Below are positions 46,676 to 55,213 of a DNA stretch of 64,000 bases, one piece after another. Each line of letters opens with the position of its first letter. Position 1 is the first letter of the stretch. The notes beneath the pieces are model-generated. The model ran no database searches, was not told the origin of the DNA, and was given only the letters and a program-made list of their open reading frames with translations. Both the position numbers and the translations under genes were made by a program. Source of the DNA: Thermorudis peleae (GTDB taxonomy: Bacteria > Chloroflexota > Chloroflexia > Thermomicrobiales > Thermomicrobiaceae); the NCBI RefSeq assembly GCF_000744775.1, contig NZ_JQMP01000004.1:248001-312000 (forward strand), in the 5' to 3' direction.

Positions 46676-47028
46676 GGGACAGCCTCCTCCTCTGTGGTTC
46701 CCATCACTGCCTGCTCCCGCAGATGCTGTTTCCGTTCTGTCATCGCCGACTTGCGACGCCAGACGGAATGACGGCGTCATTCTAAGACGCCGAATGCGAT
46801 CTGTCAAGAACGACCGAAGCCCTCCCGATGGTTTTTAGGGCGGTCAACGCATGTCACACCCGCGTCACCGACAGGAAGTCGACGCAGCGTTGGCAATGAA
46901 AGCTCGCTGCCTCCGTGCTGCGCTCCGTTGCCAAGAAGAGCGTCCTTGAGGCTAAATCACAGGTGCAGCGGCGATATTGAGCACACACCGATCGATCAGC
47001 AGCCACAATGACCCGGCACAAACGCTGT
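46676..47028 (-). other. Intergenic region upstream of the transporter operon
   Basis: 353 bases without a gene. The left third (46676-46807) holds the promoter and leader of the binding-protein gene. The remainder, up to the end of the GalT-like gene, contains a weak dyad (GCCCT ... AGGGC, about 46815-46838). I see no terminator for the GalT-like gene, no ORF with coding character and no RNA motif I recognise. Confidence 0.6.
46755..46807 (-). promoter_or_regulatory. Promoter of the transporter operon with GACGCC half-sites
   Basis: On the minus strand: consensus -35 TTGACA (46807-46802), 17-base spacer and -10 TAGAAT (46784-46779). Three copies of the hexamer GACGCC/GGCGTC lie at 46755-46760, 46773-46778 and 46786-46791. 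The last two form an inverted repeat flanking the -10, where a bound repressor would block RNA polymerase. Confidence 0.75.
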
Positions 47029-48198
47029 TTAAATCGGCATACCAGTCTCGATGAGGCACGGCCACAGGGCATCAGCGACGCGGAATGGATCGCTCGCTAC
47101 AACGCTCGCAGCATAGAGTTCCATTGCGCCAAAGTCGGATGTACGCGACAGTGGATCACCCCGGTCAAGTACTCGAACGACCACCGGAAAATCGCTCCAG
47201 TCTTCGCCGGTTGCCGCAAGCGGTGGCAGCCAGATCACCAGATTAAACGAGACAACGTTCAAATCGTCGACAAGACAACGGAGTGTGCGATAGATCATGT
47301 GACCAAGATCACGATTCAGCTCAGGTGCATAGAGCACAATCTCTTTTTCTTTCAGGGGAACAATGCTCGCCATAACCTGAATCTGCCCGATTTGCCTGCC
47401 AAGTCCGAGTGCCGCGTGCAGCGCAAACCAATCGGCGAAGTAGCTGCTACCCGTTGCCTGACGATAGTGTTCGGCGGCTTGACGCTCACGTTCAACCTTG
47501 CCGTAGTGAATCCCACGGGTCAAGCTAATCTGCGCATGACCGTGCGGGATGGAAGCCCCACTCTTCCAAAGACAGTTCCACATGAAAAGCGGATACACCG
47601 CTTCCTGGTCATACTCGTGTGCGCGGCGAAGCCATTCTTGCGCAACCTCAAGCACATCTAAGACGAGGGCTTCGTGGAACGCAAGAGGATCATGCTCGTG
47701 AAAGATAATCACGCCATGGAGACCATCATACTTCGCGATGTTGCTTGCTGTTAGCGCATAGCGACCTTGAACACGCCCAAAAATATCCTCCGGCGTGTTG
47801 AGCTCAGGCTCGCAGAATGGATCCGGAGCCGTCTTCGCAAGCTCATCGGCCAACTCAGCAGGAATTCGGGCGCCGAGGGGGCGCCGTGCCCGTAACTCGT
47901 TGAAGAGCGTGGCATCAAGCGTCCAGCGATTCGTAACCTTCACGACCTTTTGCCTGAGCACAGCCTCCGTCGAACCGAAGTAGCGCTCCACCCAGCGGGT
48001 CATGTGGGCCGGCAGGACAAGCTCTCCCACCGTTTCGTCGACACGCAACAGTCGATCGAAGCGTGCTCGATCTTCGGGTGTCAATCCCTCACGTAGCTCG
48101 AGAAGATGCAAAATCGATCGTCGTGCAACTTCTTCATGAATTGGCGTACATGCACCGTCCATCAATGTGTCGGTTCCCTTCCCTCTGGCAACGATCAT
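47029..48198 (-). CDS. GalT/HIT-superfamily nucleotidyltransferase-like protein
   Basis: A protein of about 389 residues. The central part has NCLWKSGASIPHGHAQI, which matches the HxHxQ active-site pattern of galactose-1-phosphate uridylyltransferase and related sugar-1-phosphate nucleotidyl transferases or phosphorylases. Upstream lies a GVIIFHEHDPLAF segment of the same fold. It is not close enough to name as GalT. The next gene upstream on the same strand is glgC, which also handles glucose-1-phosphate, so a role in nucleotide-sugar turnover is plausible. The start is uncertain (ATG 48198 or ATG 48162). Confidence 0.72.
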   Translation of the reverse strand: MIVARGKGTDTLMDGACTPIHEEVARRSILHLLELREGLTPEDRARFDRLLRVDETVGELVLPAHMTRWVERYFGSTEAVLRQKVVKVTNRWTLDATLFNELRARRPLGARIPAELADELAKTAPDPFCEPELNTPEDIFGRVQGRYALTASNIAKYDGLHGVIIFHEHDPLAFHEALVLDVLEVAQEWLRRAHEYDQEAVYPLFMWNCLWKSGASIPHGHAQISLTRGIHYGKVERERQAAEHYRQATGSSYFADWFALHAALGLGRQIGQIQVMASIVPLKEKEIVLYAPELNRDLGHMIYRTLRCLVDDLNVVSFNLVIWLPPLAATGEDWSDFPVVVRVLDRGDPLSRTSDFGAMELYAASVVASDPFRVADALWPCLIETGMPI

Positions 48199-48224
48199 GC
48201 TGCGTTCGTACGCGTGATAGTGCC

Positions 48225-48276
48225 ATTGTAGCATATCCTGAGACCTTAGCCGATTCGCCAGGTCTCAAAGTGTCAA
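48225..48276 (-). promoter_or_regulatory. Extended -10 promoter with 8-bp palindrome before the GalT-like gene
   Basis: Minus strand: TGCTACAAT (core TACAAT 48230-48225). In place of a -35 there is an inverted repeat TGAGACCT-N13-AGGTCTCA (48239-48267), and a TTGACA further up (48276-48271). The layout suits an activator-dependent promoter, or a second promoter start driven from TTGACA. Confidence 0.55.
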
Positions 48277-48337
48277 GTGTACTCCGTTCACCGCTCCCGA
48301 GCATGCTATCCTGTCATACACTCGATGCGCTGACAAG

Positions 48338-49624
48338 CTACGACCAGACAACTGTGGCAAGCGGATTAATCGTTTCACCACTCGGAATTTCACGGCTCGG
48401 AAAATCCGATTCGTTCACATCTGGGCCAATGAGGACATTTCGTCCAACGACAATCCCGGGCGGAATCACTGCTTTGCGCCCAACGAGAGTGATGCCGCTA
48501 TAGAGTCTTGTCGGCTCCAGCCAGTTCGGCGTAAAGTCATCCCCATACCCGAGATAACTTCCAGCCCCCACCTGCACGCTTTTGTCAAGAATGCAGCGAT
48601 CGACAACAGCCCCAGGCCCAATCACCGTATCTGTCATGACGATTGAATCGCGAACGACCGCGCCTTCATGCACAATGACCCCTGGTGAGAGCACCGAATG
48701 CTCTACACGGGCACGAATGATGATGCAGCCATTGGAAATCAGGCTACGCGAGACTACTGATCCGTCCATGATTTTGGCTGGAGGGCGTTCCTCGCTGCGT
48801 GTGTGGATTCGCCAATTCGGGTCATAGAGATTCAGCTTCGGCAAATCCTCAAGCAGGGCCATGTTAGCTTCCCAGTATGACTGAATCGTGCCAACATCCT
48901 GCCAGTATCCTTCAAAACGATACGCAAACACTTTCCCGGTAGGAATCAGGAAGGGGATCACATCCTGCCCAAAGTCGATGAATTCGGGAACGTCTGGACC
49001 ATGGAGGGAGAAGAGGTCAACGAGCACATCGCGCTTAAAGAGATAGATTCCCATTGACGCCAAATTGCTCTTGGGCTTGGCTGGCTTTTCTTCAAACTGA
49101 ATAACCCGGTCTTCATCATCGACGAGCATAATCCCAAAGCGACTTGCCTCTTCCCAGGGGACTGGTTGCACGGCCAGCGTTACATCGGCATCGTGTTGAC
49201 GATGAAAGGCGATCATCGGTCGATAATCCATGGCATAGACATGATCACCGGCCAAAATGAGCACATCGGTATATGGCCGGCGCGTGATATAAAAGAGGTT
49301 GTGGTAGACCGCGTCAGCGGTACCGCGATACCAGCCGGAATGCGAGCGGCCAAGATAGGGTTGCAAGATGACAACGCCGCCATTGCGTTCGCGGTCGAGA
49401 TCCCACGGGCGGCCATGACCAATATGTTCATTAAGCGAATGCGGACGGTACTGCGTGAGGACGGCAATATCAAACAAGCCAGAGTTGACACAGTTACTCA
49501 GTGCAAAGTCAATGATGCGATATTTCCCAGCAAAGGGAACAGCCGGCTTGGCACGCTGACGTGAGAGGATACTGAGTCGTTCTCCCTGTCCTCCTGCCAG
49601 GATCATAACCACGACATCGTTCAT
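48338..49624 (-). CDS. glgC: Glucose-1-phosphate adenylyltransferase
   Basis: A protein of 428 residues that makes ADP-glucose for glycogen. The NTP-transferase domain starts VMILAGGQGERLSILS and includes KPAVPFAGKYRIIDFALSN and the glucose-binding GWYRGTADAVYHN. The C-terminal left-handed beta-helix carries hexapeptide repeats (SVLSPGVIVHEGAVVRDSIV). ATG 49624 has AAGGGGGCGGG upstream; the open frame to 49741 is not conserved. No glycogen synthase or branching enzyme gene is in the window. Confidence 0.94.
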   Translation of the reverse strand: MNDVVVMILAGGQGERLSILSRQRAKPAVPFAGKYRIIDFALSNCVNSGLFDIAVLTQYRPHSLNEHIGHGRPWDLDRERNGGVVILQPYLGRSHSGWYRGTADAVYHNLFYITRRPYTDVLILAGDHVYAMDYRPMIAFHRQHDADVTLAVQPVPWEEASRFGIMLVDDEDRVIQFEEKPAKPKSNLASMGIYLFKRDVLVDLFSLHGPDVPEFIDFGQDVIPFLIPTGKVFAYRFEGYWQDVGTIQSYWEANMALLEDLPKLNLYDPNWRIHTRSEERPPAKIMDGSVVSRSLISNGCIIIRARVEHSVLSPGVIVHEGAVVRDSIVMTDTVIGPGAVVDRCILDKSVQVGAGSYLGYGDDFTPNWLEPTRLYSGITLVGRKAVIPPGIVVGRNVLIGPDVNESDFPSREIPSGETINPLATVVWS

Positions 49625-49753
49625 GCCCGCCCCCTTGCGCCCGATCCGGCCGCGTGCTCGATCTGTCACATTCGCATGGTGGGGAACACCGTAGGCGGCA
49701 GCCCTCCTGCTTGTACATGTATCATACGCCGGGAGCAGCACGAGGAGGCATCC

Positions 49754-50653
49754 ATGTCACGAGTGTGGCGACCACGGCGAAAGCAACCCGACAATCCGGA
49801 ATCAACCGGCCCCATGATTCCAGATGACCTCTGGGTCAAATGCGAGCGGTGCCGTGAGCTGATCTACGTCCGCGAGTTTGAGCGACAACTCTACGTCTGC
49901 CCGCGGTGTGGCTATCATGCCCGCCTTACCGCTCAACAGCGGATTGCGACGCTCGTTGACCACAATACGTTTACGGCGTGGGATACTGACCTCATTACTG
50001 GCGATCCACTGCAGTTCGTCGCCCTTGGCGAATCGTACCGCGAGAAAGCGCGGCAGACAGCGCAGCGCATTGGCGAGAATGAAGCACTGGTCACCGGCCA
50101 GGGTTCGATTTGCGGCGTGCCAGTCGCGATCGCCGTAACAGAATTCCGGTTCTTCGGGGCGTCCATGGGAGCCGTCTTTGGCGAAAAGCTTGTCCGCCTC
50201 GTCGAGCGCGCCTGTGAACGGCGGTTGCCGGTGGTGACGGTCTCGTCAAGCGGTGGCGCCCGGATGCAAGAAGGAGCCGTCGCACTCATGCAGCTTGCTC
50301 GCACGATCGCTGCATTCCGCCGCCTTACTGACCAGCAACTCCCGCATATTGCGGTCTTGGTTGATCCATGCTACGGCGGAGTGACAGCAAGCTATGCCAC
50401 GAGTGCTGATGTCATTTTCGCTGAGCCCGGGGCGATGATCGGGTTCGCTGGCCCACGTGTGATTGAGCAGGTAACACGGCAGAAGTTGCCAAAGGGCTTT
50501 CAAACCGCGGAGTTCCTGCTCGCGCATGGCATGATCGATGCGGTTGTCCAGCGACGGGAACTGCCGCAACGCATTGCCACCGTGATTTCGGTACTACAGG
50601 GCAATCGTCAGAAGGCAAAGGAACGCCCGGTTGTCGAAGGGATCACGCAATGA
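49754..50653 (+). CDS. accD: Acetyl-CoA carboxylase carboxyltransferase subunit beta
   Basis: A protein of 299 residues. A zinc ribbon (CERC, then CPRCG) lies near residues 36-59 and the carboxyltransferase domain follows, with SSGGARMQEGAVALMQ and YGGVTASYATSADVIFAEPGA. With AccA it transfers CO2 from carboxybiotin to acetyl-CoA, the first step of fatty acid synthesis. I chose ATG 49754 after GAGGAGG. Its last 4 bases overlap accA (ATGA). Confidence 0.96.
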   Translation: MSRVWRPRRKQPDNPESTGPMIPDDLWVKCERCRELIYVREFERQLYVCPRCGYHARLTAQQRIATLVDHNTFTAWDTDLITGDPLQFVALGESYREKARQTAQRIGENEALVTGQGSICGVPVAIAVTEFRFFGASMGAVFGEKLVRLVERACERRLPVVTVSSSGGARMQEGAVALMQLARTIAAFRRLTDQQLPHIAVLVDPCYGGVTASYATSADVIFAEPGAMIGFAGPRVIEQVTRQKLPKGFQTAEFLLAHGMIDAVVQRRELPQRIATVISVLQGNRQKAKERPVVEGITQ

Positions 50654-51486
50654 CAGAGACGCTGTCAGCCTGGGAACGGGTAACCTTAGCACGACATCCA
50701 CAACGACCGCATACCCTGCACTACATTCAGGATCTGCTCCACGACTTTGTCGAACTCCACGGTGATCGCCTCTACGCCGACGATCCAGCAATCGTGGGCG
50801 GAATCGGCTATTTCAACGATTGGGCCGTTGTCGTCATTGGCCATCAAAAAGGTGAGACAACCCAGGAAAACGTCCGCCGCAACTTCGGCATGCCGCATCC
50901 TGAGGGCTATCGGAAGTCTGAGCGGCTCATGCGGCTTGCTGAACGCTTCACCCTGCCGCTGATCACCTTTATTGATACCCCAGCAGCAGATCCAGGACTT
51001 GGTTCCGAAGAGCGTGGCCAAGCCTGGGCAATTTCCTCGTGTCTGCAGACAATGGCAGCCCTCCGTGTCCCAATTGTTACGGTTGTCATCGGCGAAGGGG
51101 GGAGTGGCGGAGCCTTAGCCATCAGCGTTGCTGATCGCATCCTCATGCTCGAAAACGCGGTCTACACCGTTGCTTCGCCAGAAGCGTGTGCATCAATTCT
51201 CTGGCGCGATCCAGCACGCGCACCAGAAGCCGCCACGGCACTTCGTCTCACCGCAGCAGATCTCGCCGCGCTCGGCATTATCGATGAGGTTATTCCAGAG
51301 CCGGTACCAGCACACGAGGCACCACATGAGACAATTCAACGCGTCGGAGCCGCGCTTGCCCGCCATCTTCACGAGCTCTGCGCAACCTGGACTGCTCAAG
51401 GCTACGACGCGCTTCTCGCAAAGCGATATCAGAAATATCGACAACTGAACTATTGGGAACTCCAATCAGCGAACGCCTCGCAGTAG
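50650..51486 (+). CDS. accA: Acetyl-CoA carboxylase carboxyltransferase subunit alpha
   Basis: A protein of 278 residues, slightly shorter than typical AccA (about 320) because the N-terminal helical part is reduced. Conserved parts are LARHPQRPHTLHYI, GDRLYADDPAIVGG, FIDTPAADPGLGSEERGQ and GEGGSGGALAISVADRILML. It forms the heterotetramer with AccD. Biotin carboxylase and carrier protein genes are elsewhere. It ends 9 bases before the stop of the convergent Hsp20 gene. Confidence 0.95.
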   Translation: MTETLSAWERVTLARHPQRPHTLHYIQDLLHDFVELHGDRLYADDPAIVGGIGYFNDWAVVVIGHQKGETTQENVRRNFGMPHPEGYRKSERLMRLAERFTLPLITFIDTPAADPGLGSEERGQAWAISSCLQTMAALRVPIVTVVIGEGGSGGALAISVADRILMLENAVYTVASPEACASILWRDPARAPEAATALRLTAADLAALGIIDEVIPEPVPAHEAPHETIQRVGAALARHLHELCATWTAQGYDALLAKRYQKYRQLNYWELQSANASQ

Positions 51487-51499
51487 TGCGACGCACTAC
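51483..51499. terminator. Hairpin holding both stop codons of accA and Hsp20
   Basis: GTAGTGC (51483-51489) and GCACTAC (51493-51499) form a 7-bp stem with a 3-base loop. The accA stop TAG lies in one arm and the Hsp20 stop lies in the other arm, so the same hairpin ends both convergent mRNAs. No T-run is present on either side. Confidence 0.5.
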
Positions 51500-51927
51500 A
51501 TACGGCTTGGGCGCCGGATCGGGATAGACCGAGCACCGCTCTCAGCTGCTTTCGGCAAGCGGACGATGAGGACACCGTTGCTATATTCTGCTTCGGCGTC
51601 CTCGACGCGTACTGCGCCTGGCAGAGGCAGACGACGACGGAAATGGCCAAAGCGGCGCTCACGTGAGAGCCAGTTTCCACTCACGCTCGGCTCGCGCACT
51701 TCGCCACTGAGTTGCAAGGTATTGTCAATAACCTGGAGTTGGATCTCCTCAGGGCGTACGCCTGGAATAACAGCGTAGACCACATATGCATCGTCTGTTT
51801 CGAGGATATCGACCGGGACACCAACGCCGCTGACCGCTCCTGGGCGCCGTACACGTGGAGCAGGGTCACGAGCAACATCGACCGGCTCGTATCCAAGCAA
51901 TTCTCCCCATGGATCCCAAGGATGCAT
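51496..51927 (-). CDS. Hsp20/alpha-crystallin family small heat shock protein
   Basis: A protein of 143 residues: a Pro/Arg-rich N-terminal arm, the alpha-crystallin domain (about 40-130, with VDILETDDAYVVYAVIPGV and ending AEAEYSNGVLIVRLPKA) and a short tail SIPIRRP with an IxI/V-like motif. It is an ATP-independent holdase. ATG 51927 follows AAAGGGG. No CIRCE element is seen upstream. The neighbour upstream is a site-2 protease, 55 bases away. Confidence 0.92.
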   Translation of the reverse strand: MHPWDPWGELLGYEPVDVARDPAPRVRRPGAVSGVGVPVDILETDDAYVVYAVIPGVRPEEIQLQVIDNTLQLSGEVREPSVSGNWLSRERRFGHFRRRLPLPGAVRVEDAEAEYSNGVLIVRLPKAAESGARSIPIRRPSRM

Positions 51928-51982
51928 TGCATTCCCCTTTCTCGTGATACTCTCATCCTGCACAGGCAACGCGCGTGCGCTT

Positions 51983-53128
51983 CTAGCGGGCAACAAGGCC
52001 AAGCAGTTCAGCGAGGACAAGCGAATAATCACGCTTTCGTTGTTGCGAGCCGAGGAAGCGGTAGACATGCAAGAGCCGATCAGCGGTGAAAATGCCGCGA
52101 TAGCGCCCTCGCTCGGTCACTGGCACGGCTGGATGCCCCGTTTCGAGCATGCGCAAATAGGCATCGTAGACCGGGAGTGACAGATCAACCGTCACTGGAT
52201 GAGGATCCATAACATCGCGGACAGTTAACTCATACGCAAGCGCAGCGTACCGGAGCACATCTTCGCGCCAGAGCATCCCGACAACCTGTCCCTCAGCATC
52301 AACAACGGCAAGATCGCGTGGCCCGCCGTGCAAGGCATGAACCAACGAGGCATCGGGAGCAATACCGCCCATGTCCCACACGGCGAACTGGCCAACTGGC
52401 AGACGGCGCATCGCAAGCTCGAGACGGAGCAACCGCTGCTCGATCAGCGTCGCTGCAAGCATAAAAACCGCGATAATCCCAATCAGGGGATCACGGAAAT
52501 ACAAGCCAGCAAGCAATAATGCCACGCCAGCAGCATACCCGAAGAGTACAGCGACCTGTCCGGCAATGCGACGCCCAAAGATGACCGTGAGCCAGGCACG
52601 CAGCACACGCCCACCGTCAAGCGGGAATGCCGGTACGAGGTTAAAGAGTGCCAGGCAAAGGTTTGCCCCCCAGACGACCAAGACAAAATTGGTCACGCTC
52701 GCCTCACGCATAACCATCGCGAGCTGGACGATGGAATTGATGCCGCGCGAAAGGCAACTCACCACAACCACCGGGGTGAGCAGCAGCGTTACGCAGAGAT
52801 TCAACGCGGGACCAGCCCAGGCAATACGTGCTTCCTGGGTTGGGAGCAACGGTGCTGGTTCGATTTGCGCCACGCCACCGATTGGGAGCAAGGTAATGCC
52901 ATTTACTGCGAGCCCACTCCGGTGTGCAAAGATCGCATGGGCGAGTTCATGGCCAGCAACACTGACAAAGATCGCGATAATCAGGAACAAGCTGAACAGC
53001 ACGCCGAGGAGAGGATCAAACGCGTGCGTTCCCCAGTGCCAGGCCGCCCAGCACACCACTAGGAGCATGGTGGGATGCACACGAACTTCGATACCACGAA
53101 CCGTAAACAGTCGCCATGTCCAGGTCAT
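51983..53128 (-). CDS. Site-2 protease (M50) with C-terminal CBS domains
   Basis: A membrane protein of 381 residues. The zinc motif HELAH is at residues 60-64 and the second motif NLVPAFPLDGGR at about 163-174, with the third metal ligand D171. After six membrane helices a pair of CBS domains follows (about 255-370), where adenosine nucleotides may bind. This is the Rip3-like group of intramembrane proteases. The client, often an anti-sigma factor, is not encoded next to it. ATG 53128 follows GAGGCGGGG. Confidence 0.92.
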   Translation of the reverse strand: MTWTWRLFTVRGIEVRVHPTMLLVVCWAAWHWGTHAFDPLLGVLFSLFLIIAIFVSVAGHELAHAIFAHRSGLAVNGITLLPIGGVAQIEPAPLLPTQEARIAWAGPALNLCVTLLLTPVVVVSCLSRGINSIVQLAMVMREASVTNFVLVVWGANLCLALFNLVPAFPLDGGRVLRAWLTVIFGRRIAGQVAVLFGYAAGVALLLAGLYFRDPLIGIIAVFMLAATLIEQRLLRLELAMRRLPVGQFAVWDMGGIAPDASLVHALHGGPRDLAVVDAEGQVVGMLWREDVLRYAALAYELTVRDVMDPHPVTVDLSLPVYDAYLRMLETGHPAVPVTERGRYRGIFTADRLLHVYRFLGSQQRKRDYSLVLAELLGLVAR

Positions 53129-53237
53129 ACCCCGCCTCACCTGTTTGTTTCAGGATATCGGCAAATTCACCATTCTGCCAGAGGGAAACGGCTATCAGTA
53201 CCCTCACGTTACATCGACTGCGTACGAACGACCCCTC

Positions 53238-53266
53238 TTGTTCCAACGGTGTCAATACGCTATGAT
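53238..53266 (+). promoter_or_regulatory. Promoter of pyrB
   Basis: -35 TTGTTC (53238-53243), 17-base spacer, -10 TATGAT (53261-53266). The expected start is near 53273, leaving an untranslated leader of about 107 bases before ATG 53380. No PyrR-binding loop consensus was recognised in the leader. Confidence 0.65.
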
Positions 53267-53379
53267 CGGATATGGGTTCCTGCAGACGGGCTCATCCCCC
53301 ATGATCCAAGCTGGAGTTGCTCGTGCGGAGCAGCGTGTGCTGAGCGTGTGTGACGTGTGTGAAAGGAGTATCGGCACGG

Positions 53380-54351
53380 ATGGAGATGCCCCGTCACGTT
53401 GTGTCGGTTGAGCAGTTTGATCGCGCAACACTTTTTCTCCTCTTTGAGCGGGCCGAAGCCCTGCGTCACTGCACAGCTGAAGCGCTGGCGAGCCGTTTGC
53501 GACATAAGGTCATGGCAACGCTCTTTTACGAACCAAGCACGCGAACGCGGTTGAGCTTCGAAGCGGCCATGGTTCGGCTTGGTGGCCAGGTGATCTCAGC
53601 CGAATATGCAGCCGCCACATCCTCCGCAGCGAAGGGCGAGAGTATCGAAGATACGGCCAGGATTATCTCGGGCTATGCCGACGTGCTGGTTATCCGGCAT
53701 CCCCAGGCAGGTGCAGCTGCGCGTGCGGCATCCGTTGCCACGATTCCCGTGATTAACGCCGGTGATGGCGCGAATGAACACCCAACCCAAGCCCTACTTG
53801 ACCTCTACACGATCTGGCGCGAACACGGGCGCCTCGACCATCTCCGCATCGCTTTTGTCGGCGACTTACGCTATGGCCGCACGGTCCATTCGCTTGCGCG
53901 TCTGCTCCGCCATTGCCAGGATATTGAGGTCTTTCTCTGCGCACCTTCGGTCGCTCGGCTGGACACAGAATTGATCGCGGAGCTCATTACTGCCGGCTTG
54001 AACGTGCAGGAATGTGATGATCTCCTCGCGCTTGCGCCAACCCTGGATGTCGTCTATCAGACTCGCGTCCAGCGTGAGCGTTACCAAACCCAGGCCGAAT
54101 ATGAACAGGCGCGAAGCCGGTTTATTCTCGATGAGACGTTCCTCGATGCATTCAACCCGCGCGGCATTATTCTGCACCCCTTACCACGCAACGAGGAGAT
54201 CGCCCCCAGCGTGGATCGTGATCCACGTGCGGCCTATTTCCGCCAGGCGCACAATGGCCTCTTTCTCCGGATGGCATTGCTCGAGTGGGTCTTTAATCTC
54301 CTCCACGCCGACTTGACGACCTCGGATGGTTCGGCCTGGACAATACGTTAA
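53380..54351 (+). CDS. pyrB: Aspartate carbamoyltransferase catalytic subunit
   Basis: A protein of 323 residues. The carbamoyl-phosphate binding motif is [16 protein letters not shown]; later conserved parts are [26 protein letters not shown] and [11 protein letters not shown]. It makes carbamoyl-aspartate, the second step of pyrimidine synthesis. GAAAGGAG lies about 12 bases before ATG 53380; ATG 53386 and GTG 53350 are alternatives. No pyrI, pyrC or carA/B is adjacent, so the gene stands alone. Its stop overlaps that of the convergent slipin gene in the palindrome TTAA. Confidence 0.95.
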   Translation: MEMPRHVVSVEQFDRATLFLLFERAEALRHCTAEALASRLRHKVMATLFYEPSTRTRLSFEAAMVRLGGQVISAEYAAATSSAAKGESIEDTARIISGYADVLVIRHPQAGAAARAASVATIPVINAGDGANEHPTQALLDLYTIWREHGRLDHLRIAFVGDLRYGRTVHSLARLLRHCQDIEVFLCAPSVARLDTELIAELITAGLNVQECDDLLALAPTLDVVYQTRVQRERYQTQAEYEQARSRFILDETFLDAFNPRGIILHPLPRNEEIAPSVDRDPRAAYFRQAHNGLFLRMALLEWVFNLLHADLTTSDGSAWTIR

Positions 54352-55184
54352 TCGCCAGATGACGAGCCCTTGCTGGATGACGCGCCGTCGCTCGGCTGCG
54401 GCTCCTCACCCCCAGCAATTGGCGCAGTCGTTAAGCGGCGATCGCCAAGAAACGGGGTAATCAAGTCGATCGGCAGAGGGAAGATGATAGTACTGTTGCG
54501 CTCGGCAGAAATCTCGGTCAGCGTCTGCAGATAGCGCAATTGCAACGCCCCAGGCACTGTCAGGAGGACGCGCGCAGCTTCGGAAAGCTGATTTGCCGCA
54601 GCGTATTCGCCTTCGGCGTGGATGATCTTGGCCCGCCGTTCGCGTTCGGCTTCAGCTTGTCGTGCCATTGCCCGCTGCATTGTGTCGGGCAACTCCACAT
54701 CCTTGACCTCCACAATGCTGACTTTAATACCCCAGGGCTCAGTCTGTTCATCGATAATCGTTTGAAGCTTCTGGTTAATCTTCTCGCGTTCCGCCAGCAA
54801 CTCATCGAGCTCGACTTGGCCAAGGACACTGCGTAATGTCGTCTGGGCAATTTGCGAGGTTGCGCGGAAGTAATCGGTAACGTTGTTATAGGCCGCACTT
54901 GGATCGACGACTCGGAAATAGGCAACGGCATTCACGCGGATCGTGACATTATCTCGCGTAATCACCTCCTGAGTTGGAATATCCATGGTGACAACGCGAA
55001 GATCGACCTTAACCATTCGCTCGATGAACGGCACAAGTAGGATGAGCCCTGGTCCGCGGATCCCAGCTAACCGGCCGAGCCGGTAAATGACCCCCCGCTC
55101 ATATTCCTGCACGACACGCACTGCCGAACTGAGGACAATCAACGCAAAGAGAACGATGATGACGGCAACAATGAGCCCACCCAT
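54348..55184 (-). CDS. SPFH-domain slipin (stomatin-like) protein
   Basis: A protein of 278 residues: one N-terminal membrane helix (about 2-25), the SPFH/Band 7 domain with [22 protein letters not shown] and [20 protein letters not shown], and a coiled coil ending in a Ser/Gly-rich tail. Bacterial slipins with NfeD proteins form membrane assemblies linked to protein quality control. ATG 55184 follows GGGAGGAGAG. It lies 29 bases downstream of the nfeD gene, the standard pair. Confidence 0.93.
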   Translation of the reverse strand: MGGLIVAVIIVLFALIVLSSAVRVVQEYERGVIYRLGRLAGIRGPGLILLVPFIERMVKVDLRVVTMDIPTQEVITRDNVTIRVNAVAYFRVVDPSAAYNNVTDYFRATSQIAQTTLRSVLGQVELDELLAEREKINQKLQTIIDEQTEPWGIKVSIVEVKDVELPDTMQRAMARQAEAERERRAKIIHAEGEYAAANQLSEAARVLLTVPGALQLRYLQTLTEISAERNSTIIFPLPIDLITPFLGDRRLTTAPIAGGEEPQPSDGASSSKGSSSGD

Positions 55185-55213
55185 TGTCTCTCCTCCCTTC
55201 TCTGGAAGTCTCG

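Noticed and set aside
51928-51982. Heat-shock CIRCE element upstream of the Hsp20 gene
   Set aside because: No TTAGCACTC-N9-GAGTGCTAA-like repeat is present, and no well-spaced promoter pair could be placed in the 55-base gap.
53273-53379. PyrR-type attenuator in the pyrB leader
   Set aside because: The leader has no recognisable PyrR-binding loop and no terminator/antiterminator pair.
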